Positions 1 through 5,447 of a stretch of DNA of 5,447 bases are shown here, in pieces. The DNA lies in the NCBI GenBank assembly GCA_900757695.1, contig CAAEOU010000164.1, positions 1 to 5,447 of the forward strand, read 5' to 3'. Source of the stretch: an uncultured Oscillospiraceae bacterium. GTDB lineage: Bacteria; Bacillota_A; Clostridia; Oscillospirales; Oscillospiraceae. The notes below the pieces were generated by a model that ran no database searches, was not told the DNA's origin, and saw only the letters and a list, made by a program, of their open reading frames with translations. The number at the start of each line of letters is the position of its first letter. Position 1 is the first letter of the stretch. The position numbers were made by a program, and so were the translations under genes.

Positions 1-17
1 CGCATGCCAAGCGTGCG

Positions 18-213
18 AAGGCCCCTTTGTGTAAAGGGGGCTGGCAGCGCCCTTGGCGCTGACTGGGGGATTGTTCCCCAGCGCTTTGCTTTCCCCAGCA
101 GCTTCCGATTATGTGCTGCCCATCAGTCGATCAGTGCCATTCAAAATCTTTGTTCCCTGCATCAATCCCTCCGTCCGCTCCGCTGACACCTCCCTTTGCA
201 CAAGGGAGGCTTT
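18..213. repeat. Imperfect inverted-repeat (MITE-like) intergenic element
   Basis: The two ends, 18-75 and 161-213, are diverged inverted copies of each other. The reverse complement of the right end follows the left end through AAGSCYCCYTTGTG, then AAAGGGRG, a GNCAGCG core, and a closing GGGATTG. The left end folds into three tandem hairpins: 22-28/33-39 (CCCCTTT/AAAGGGG), 45-51/55-61 (CAGCGCC/GGCGCTG) and 63-68/76-81 (CTGGGG/CCCCAG). The right end has an 8-bp hairpin at 189-196/202-209 (CCTCCCTT/AAGGGAGG) and a decayed one at 173-187. The roughly 85-bp centre (76-160) shows no coding signal. From memory, similar inverted elements are common between genes of Faecalibacterium and relatives, but I have not checked this. 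It could be a non-autonomous mobile element or a multicopy RNA hairpin module. No transposase and no clear target-site duplication are seen. Confidence 0.6.
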
Positions 214-294
214 GCTGCCTGCTACTCCGATACTGCTACACAAACCCTGCGGCATTTACCGCATTTCACCAACAAACACATACTATAATATATT

Positions 295-300
295 AGGAGG
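295..300 (+). promoter_or_regulatory. Ribosome binding site of leuA
   Basis: AGGAGG is a full Shine-Dalgarno core, 8 bases before the ATG at 309. It fixes this ATG as the start. The stretch between the repeat element and this site (214-294) shows no T-box signature, no leader peptide rich in leucine codons and no convincing promoter, so how leuA is switched on is not visible here. Confidence 0.85.
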
Positions 301-308
301 AACCTACC

Positions 309-2018
309 ATGAAACTCAAACCCGGCTATCAGAAATACATCCCCTACCAGCCCATTGCCCTGCCCGACCGCACATGGCCGGACAAGCAGATCAAGGAGTC
401 CCCGGTGTGGTGCTCCGTGGACCTGCGGGACGGCAATCAGGCGCTGATCAACCCCATGAACCTCCAGCAGAAGCTGGAAATGTTCCACACTCTGGTGGAC
501 ATCGGCGTGAAGGAGATCGAGATCGGCTTCCCCTCCGCCTCCGACACCGAGTATGAGATCTGCCGGGAGCTCATCGAGGGCGGCCATATTCCCGACGACG
601 TGACCATTCAGGTGCTGGTGCAGGCCCGGCCCCATCTGATCCAGAAGACCTTTGAGGCCATTCAGGGCGCAAAGAACGTGATCCTCCACTTCTACAACTC
701 CACCTCCACCCTCCAGCGGAAGGTGGTCTTCAAGATGGATCAGGGGGGCATCACCAAGATCGCCACCGATGCCGCCGACCTGATCTATGAGCTGTCCCAG
801 CCCGTCATCGCCTCCGGCATGAACCTCCGGTACGAGTACTCCCCGGAGTCCTTTATGGGCACCGAGATGGACTACGCCGTAGAGATCTGCCAGGCCGTGC
901 TGGAGCATCTCCACGCCACCCCCGAGAACAAGGTCATCCTGAACCTGCCCTCCACGGTGGAAAACATGCTGCCCAACTACTTCGCCGACTGCATCGAGTA
1001 CTTTATCCGCAAGCTGCCCTCCCGGGACTGCGCCGTGATCTCCCTGCACCCCCACAATGACCGGGGCGAGGGCGTTGCCACCGCCGAGCTGGGCCTGCTG
1101 GCCGGTGCGGACCGTATGGAGGCCACCCTGTTCGGCAACGGCGAGCGCACCGGCAACGTGGACATGGTGACGCTGGCCATGAACATGTATACCCAGGGCG
1201 TAGACCCCAAGCTGGACTTCTCCGACATCAACAAGATCCGGGACGTATACGAGCGCTGCACCCATATGAAGGTGGATCCCCGCCAGCCCTATGTGGGCCA
1301 GCTGGTGTTCACCGCCTTCTCCGGCAGCCATCAGGACGCCATCAACAAGGGCGTTCAGTATATGAAGGAATCCGGCACGGATATGTGGGAGGTTCCCTAT
1401 CTGCCCATTGATCCCGCCGATGTGGGCCGCCAGTACGAGCCCATCATCCGCATCAACTCCCAGTCCGGCAAGGGCGGTGCGGCCTTCGTCATGGAGAACA
1501 ACTTCGGCTACAGCCTGCCCAAGGCCATGCATCCGGAGTTCGGCACCATTGTCCAGGAGGAGACGGACCGTCTGGGCACCGAGCTGCTGCCCAGCCAGAT
1601 CTTCGAACTCTTTGACAAGAACTATCTGGAGGTAGACAAGACCTACGGCCTGCTGAAGCATACCTTCACCGAGACCGGCAGCCACGGGGAGACCTCTCAG
1701 GTGGGCTTCACCGGCGTCCTGAGCTATAAGGGCGGCGAGCTGGAGATCTCCGGCGAGGGCAACGGCCCCATCGACGCCTTCTTCAACGCCATCTCTGAGC
1801 TGGAAATCGGCAAGTTCCACTTTGTGGATTACGCCGAGCATGCCATCACCTCCGGCTCCGACTCTCAGGCCGTGTGCTACATCCACCTGAAGACCCCCGA
1901 CGGAAAGGACGCCTTCGGGGTGGGCAAGAGCCACAACATCAACCGTGCCTCCATCCGTGCGATTCTCTGCGCCATTAACCGTGCCATCATCGCCAAGGAC
2001 GGTAAGGCAGACAAGTAA
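309..2018 (+). CDS. leuA: 2-isopropylmalate synthase, long form
   Basis: This enzyme condenses acetyl-CoA with 2-ketoisovalerate to 2-isopropylmalate, the first committed step of leucine synthesis, in the cytoplasm. The 569-residue protein begins with an N-terminal extension typical of the yeast-like long class. The TIM-barrel follows, with the HMGL-family signature DLRDGNQ at 38-44 (R40 and D41 catalytic and metal-binding), the metal histidines in HPHNDRGEG (H247, H249), and GNGERTGN at 276-283 (N283 a likely metal ligand). The C-terminal part, from about residue 435, is the LeuA dimer regulatory domain, recognisable by GEGNGPIDAF at 482-491. By family knowledge this domain mediates leucine feedback inhibition. 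The gene stands alone: no leuB, leuC or leuD lies in the window and a terminator follows at once. Related DRE-TIM enzymes (homocitrate or citramalate synthase) are less likely given the length and the regulatory domain. Confidence 0.95.
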   Translation: MKLKPGYQKYIPYQPIALPDRTWPDKQIKESPVWCSVDLRDGNQALINPMNLQQKLEMFHTLVDIGVKEIEIGFPSASDTEYEICRELIEGGHIPDDVTIQVLVQARPHLIQKTFEAIQGAKNVILHFYNSTSTLQRKVVFKMDQGGITKIATDAADLIYELSQPVIASGMNLRYEYSPESFMGTEMDYAVEICQAVLEHLHATPENKVILNLPSTVENMLPNYFADCIEYFIRKLPSRDCAVISLHPHNDRGEGVATAELGLLAGADRMEATLFGNGERTGNVDMVTLAMNMYTQGVDPKLDFSDINKIRDVYERCTHMKVDPRQPYVGQLVFTAFSGSHQDAINKGVQYMKESGTDMWEVPYLPIDPADVGRQYEPIIRINSQSGKGGAAFVMENNFGYSLPKAMHPEFGTIVQEETDRLGTELLPSQIFELFDKNYLEVDKTYGLLKHTFTETGSHGETSQVGFTGVLSYKGGELEISGEGNGPIDAFFNAISELEIGKFHFVDYAEHAITSGSDSQAVCYIHLKTPDGKDAFGVGKSHNINRASIRAILCAINRAIIAKDGKADK

Positions 2019-2026
2019 TTCACTTT

Positions 2027-2066
2027 CCCCTCTGAGGTGTCGCTTCCTCCTCAGAGGGGTTTTTTT
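2027..2066 (+). terminator. Rho-independent terminator of leuA
   Basis: A perfect 11-bp stem, CCCCTCTGAGG (2027-2037) with CCTCAGAGGGG (2049-2059), closes an 11-nt loop and is followed directly by seven T residues (2060-2066). It begins 9 bases after the leuA stop codon. It separates leuA from the ATPase operon. On the other strand no T-run follows this stem, so it should work in one direction only. Confidence 0.93.
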
Positions 2067-2096
2067 ACCCATTTTCATGTGAATTGGGTAAAAAAA
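2060..2096. repeat. Perfect 12-bp inverted repeat sharing the terminator T-tract
   Basis: TTTTTTTACCCA (2060-2071) is matched exactly by TGGGTAAAAAAA (2085-2096) around a 13-base centre. The left arm includes the whole T-tract of the leuA terminator, so the U-run of a read-through transcript could pair with the downstream A-run. It could be a back-up structure or 3'-end protector, or the footprint of a small insertion. No function is established by the sequence. Confidence 0.6.
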
Positions 2097-2167
2097 GTAA
2101 GTCCGATTTTCTCGCCTTCGTCCCCGGGCATTTGACGGCTGCATGGTCATTCTCCACGGATAAACTG

Positions 2168-2210
2168 AAAATATTTCTCCATTCTACTTGCATTCTGCAA
2201 AATATTTTGC
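2168..2210. promoter_or_regulatory. Candidate operator: palindrome inside promoter plus upstream copy
   Basis: GCAAAATATTTTGC (2197-2210) is a perfect 14-bp palindrome lying entirely in the spacer between the -35 and -10 boxes of the ATPase promoter. Its core AAAATATTT (2199-2207) also occurs at 2168-2176, exactly 31 bases upstream, about three helical turns, so both would face the same side of the DNA. This suits binding of a dimeric regulator, but the composition is AT-rich and no regulator gene lies nearby. The family of any binding protein is unknown. Confidence 0.4.
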
Positions 2211-2216
2211 TATACT
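2188..2216 (+). promoter_or_regulatory. Extended -10 promoter of the V-type ATPase operon
   Basis: TTGCAT (-35, 2188-2193) and TATACT (-10, 2211-2216) are separated by the ideal 17 bases, and TGC (2208-2210) precedes the -10, giving an extended -10 element. The expected transcription start is around 2222-2224. This is the best vegetative sigma-factor promoter in the gap between the leuA terminator and the ATPase genes. It implies an untranslated leader of about 320 nt. Confidence 0.75.
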
Positions 2217-2223
2217 CATAAGG

Positions 2224-2242
2224 AAATGACTTTTAGTCATTT
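2224..2242. promoter_or_regulatory. 19-bp perfect dyad at the predicted transcription start
   Basis: AAATGACT (2224-2231) and AGTCATTT (2235-2242) flank a TTT centre, beginning about 8 bases after the -10 box. As DNA it could be an operator overlapping the transcription start. As RNA it would be a hairpin at the extreme 5' end, which often protects transcripts from decay. The U-rich bases after it (2241-2247) resemble a weak terminator tail, but the stem is too AT-rich to terminate well. Confidence 0.5.
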
Positions 2243-2527
2243 TTATTCAGCAGGTAAATTCATTGTTGAATAATATTCACCGTGTCCGCAAAATGCGGAC
2301 AGAAACGCCGTTTTGTCCAAGAAAACAAATGCCCGGTGTAAAATCTTCGTGAAGATGCTCTGTATATGACAAAAAATGCCCCTTATTTTTGTACAGAAAG
2401 TGCGATACCACATTTGATTTTTTCCCGGTATAATTGACAGTAGAACGGCACATCCTCAGGCTGGGGTAGTGGCACATCCCGCCCCATAGGATGCAGGGCT
2501 CTGACCAGCCCTTCCGAATTTCAACGT

Positions 2528-2537
2528 AAAGGCGGTG
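2528..2537 (+). promoter_or_regulatory. Ribosome binding site of the first ATPase gene
   Basis: AAAGGCGGTG differs from the ideal AAAGGAGGTG by one base and lies 5 bases before the ATG at 2543. The A-to-C change creates GGCGG, which is fully complementary to CCGCC at 2479-2483 in the leader. The site could therefore be masked in one RNA fold. Confidence 0.75.
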
Positions 2538-2542
2538 AAACC

Positions 2543-2857
2543 ATGACTCTGGATGCCATGAACAAGGTTGTTGCTGCTGAGGCAGAGGCAAAGACCTCCA
2601 TGCAGGAGGCTTCCGCCGCTTCCAAGCAATTGATCTCCGACGCCGACGCCAAGGGCCGGGCCTATCAGGCCGGGAAAGAGGCCGAGGCCGCCGGAGAGGT
2701 AAAAAAGATGATGCAGGCCGCAGAGGCCGAGGCCGCAAAAAATGCGGAGGAAATCATGCATCATGCAGAAAATCAGTGCGCTGTGCTCCGTGCCCACGCC
2801 GAAAGCCGGCTGGACGCTGCGGCGGACCGCATTGTAGAAAGGATCGTGATAGACTGA
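2543..2857 (+). CDS. ntpF: V/A-type ATPase peripheral-stalk small coiled-coil subunit (NtpF/AtpH/G type)
   Basis: The 104-residue protein is predicted to be almost entirely helical: rich in Ala, Glu and Lys, with no proline or tryptophan and no membrane segment. This fits the small coiled-coil partner that pairs with subunit E to form the peripheral stalk of V/A-type ATPases, holding the catalytic head still against the membrane part. Identity rests mainly on position and composition. It directly precedes subunits I, K and E, the order known from Enterococcus hirae (ntpF-I-K-E) and Thermus (G-I-L-E). Naming varies between organisms (F, G or H). The ATG at 2543 has a good ribosome binding site. 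The stop codon is followed by a single base and then the ATG of subunit I, so the two are probably translationally coupled. Confidence 0.82.
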   Translation: MTLDAMNKVVAAEAEAKTSMQEASAASKQLISDADAKGRAYQAGKEAEAAGEVKKMMQAAEAEAAKNAEEIMHHAENQCAVLRAHAESRLDAAADRIVERIVID

Positions 2858-2858
2858 T

Positions 2859-5289
<2,431 letters not shown>

Positions 5290-5303
5290 TCTTATCCCGT
5301 CAA

Positions 5304-5310
5304 AGAGGGT
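5304..5310 (+). promoter_or_regulatory. Ribosome binding site of subunit E
   Basis: AGAGGGT lies 7 bases before the ATG at 5318 in the 28-base gap after subunit K. It is a weaker site than that of K (AAGGAGG), which fits the lower copy number of E in the complex. Confidence 0.6.
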
Positions 5311-5317
5311 AACAATT

Positions 5318-5447
5318 ATGAATGGTATTGAAAAAATCACGGAACGCATCGCCGCCCAGAATGATACCGACATCAAGGCGCTGATGAACCGTGCCGAAGC
5401 ACAGGCCAAGGCCGTCTATGAGGGCTATGCGGCCGCCGCAGACGACG
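5318..5447 (+). CDS. ntpE: V/A-type ATPase subunit E, N-terminal fragment (cut by window edge)
   Basis: Forty-three complete codons are visible, starting MNGIEKITERIAAQ, and the reading frame is open at the right edge. The fragment is Ala/Glu/Lys-rich and predicted helical, as expected for the N-terminal arm of subunit E, which pairs with the small coiled-coil subunit encoded at 2543-2857 to build the peripheral stalk. The opening hydrophobic-polar pattern and position directly after subunit K match the usual I-K-E-C order. The globular C-terminal part that binds the catalytic head lies outside the window. Without it the call depends chiefly on context. Confidence 0.88.
   Translation, partial: MNGIEKITERIAAQNDTDIKALMNRAEAQAKAVYEGYAAAADD

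Larger units (their letters stand above)
2223..2542 (+). promoter_or_regulatory. Long structured 5' leader of the ATPase operon (unclassified)
   Basis: No credible gene lies in this stretch, but it can form many RNA hairpins. They are 2224-2231/2235-2242 (AAATGACT/AGTCATTT); 2283-2290/2294-2301 (TGTCCGCA/TGCGGACA); an overlapping alternative at 2297-2306/2310-2318; 2343-2347/2352-2356; a bulged stem at 2360-2364+2370-2375 with 2386-2396; a two-part stem at 2451-2456+2462-2466 with 2482-2486+2488-2493; and 2495-2500/2507-2512. CCGCC at 2479-2483 is complementary to the GGCGG in the ribosome binding site (2531-2535). Overlapping alternatives of this type are usual in riboswitches and attenuators. 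I do not recognise the conserved cores of c-di-AMP, c-di-GMP, fluoride, manganese or glycine riboswitches. A Na+-sensing class would make biological sense, but I cannot confirm one by eye. No strong terminator with a T-run is visible, so control at translation start would be more likely. Confidence 0.5.

Noticed and set aside
1..17. Small inverted repeat CGCATGC/GCGTGCG at the left edge
   Set aside because: It has one G-T mismatch and a 3-base loop, and it is cut off by the window edge. It may belong to the adjacent repeat element or to an upstream terminator, but nothing decides this.
284..289. TATAAT just upstream of leuA as its promoter
   Set aside because: There is no acceptable -35 at 16-18 bases, and transcription would start at about 296, inside the AGGAGG ribosome binding site. 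It is more likely an AT-rich spacer than the working promoter.
4..556. Short + strand open frames across the repeat element and into leuA
   Set aside because: They run through hairpin repeats, have no ribosome binding site, and conflict with the frame of leuA.
222..2150. A 642-codon open frame on the minus strand running opposite the whole of leuA
   Set aside because: It is the shadow of GC-rich, biased codons in leuA. Its translation is low-complexity (Gly/Val/His/Leu/Asp-rich), shows no recognisable domain and has no ribosome binding site, while the + strand protein has a complete set of family motifs.
2429..2439. TATAAT (2429-2434) and TTGACA (2434-2439) as a second ATPase promoter
   Set aside because: The -10-like box has no -35 at proper distance, and the perfect -35-like box has no -10 about 17 bases downstream (CAGGCT at 2457-2462). 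The two overlap each other and cannot form one promoter.
2223..2542. CRISPR array, tRNA or small known RNA in the leader
   Set aside because: There are no regularly spaced repeats (the GGCACATCC pair is only two copies), no tRNA cloverleaf with a TTCRANY arm, and no T-box AGGGTGG core.

Overview
The window looks like the chromosome of a GC-rich, Gram-positive gut-type Firmicute, most plausibly of the Ruminococcaceae/Oscillospiraceae (Faecalibacterium-like). This is inferred from three things: strongly GC-biased codons in the genes against AT-rich control regions, strong AGGAGG-type ribosome binding sites, and an imperfect inverted-repeat intergenic element of a kind I remember from that group. 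No species can be named from the sequence alone. All genes recognised are on the + strand.

Layout. Positions 1-308 have no gene. Most of this stretch (18-213) is a roughly 196-bp element with diverged inverted ends, each made of tandem hairpins. Positions 309-2018 encode a long-form 2-isopropylmalate synthase (leuA), which commits 2-ketoisovalerate to leucine synthesis. A strong intrinsic terminator (2027-2066) closes it, so leuA is a transcription unit separate from what follows. Positions 2097-2542 are AT-rich and without a credible gene. They hold an extended -10 promoter (2188-2216) with palindromes in and around it, followed by a leader of about 320 nt full of potential RNA hairpins.

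From 2543 to the window end runs the start of a V/A-type ATPase operon in the classical order: peripheral-stalk coiled-coil subunit (NtpF/AtpH/G type, 2543-2857), membrane subunit I/a (2859-4793), proteolipid ring subunit K (4807-5289), and the first 43 codons of stalk subunit E (5318 to the edge). The genes are separated by 1, 13 and 28 bases. The catalytic subunits A and B, with C, D and F/G, are expected beyond the right edge.

How they work together: K forms the ion-carrying rotor ring, I forms the static half-channel next to the ring, and E with the small coiled-coil protein forms the stalk holding I to the ATP-handling head. K carries the complete set of sodium ligands known from Enterococcus hirae NtpK, so the machine is predicted to move Na+ rather than H+. 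The least explained part of the window is the long structured leader and its palindromic promoter in front of this sodium ATPase. I cannot match it to a known riboswitch by eye. It is the best candidate here for an undescribed regulatory element.
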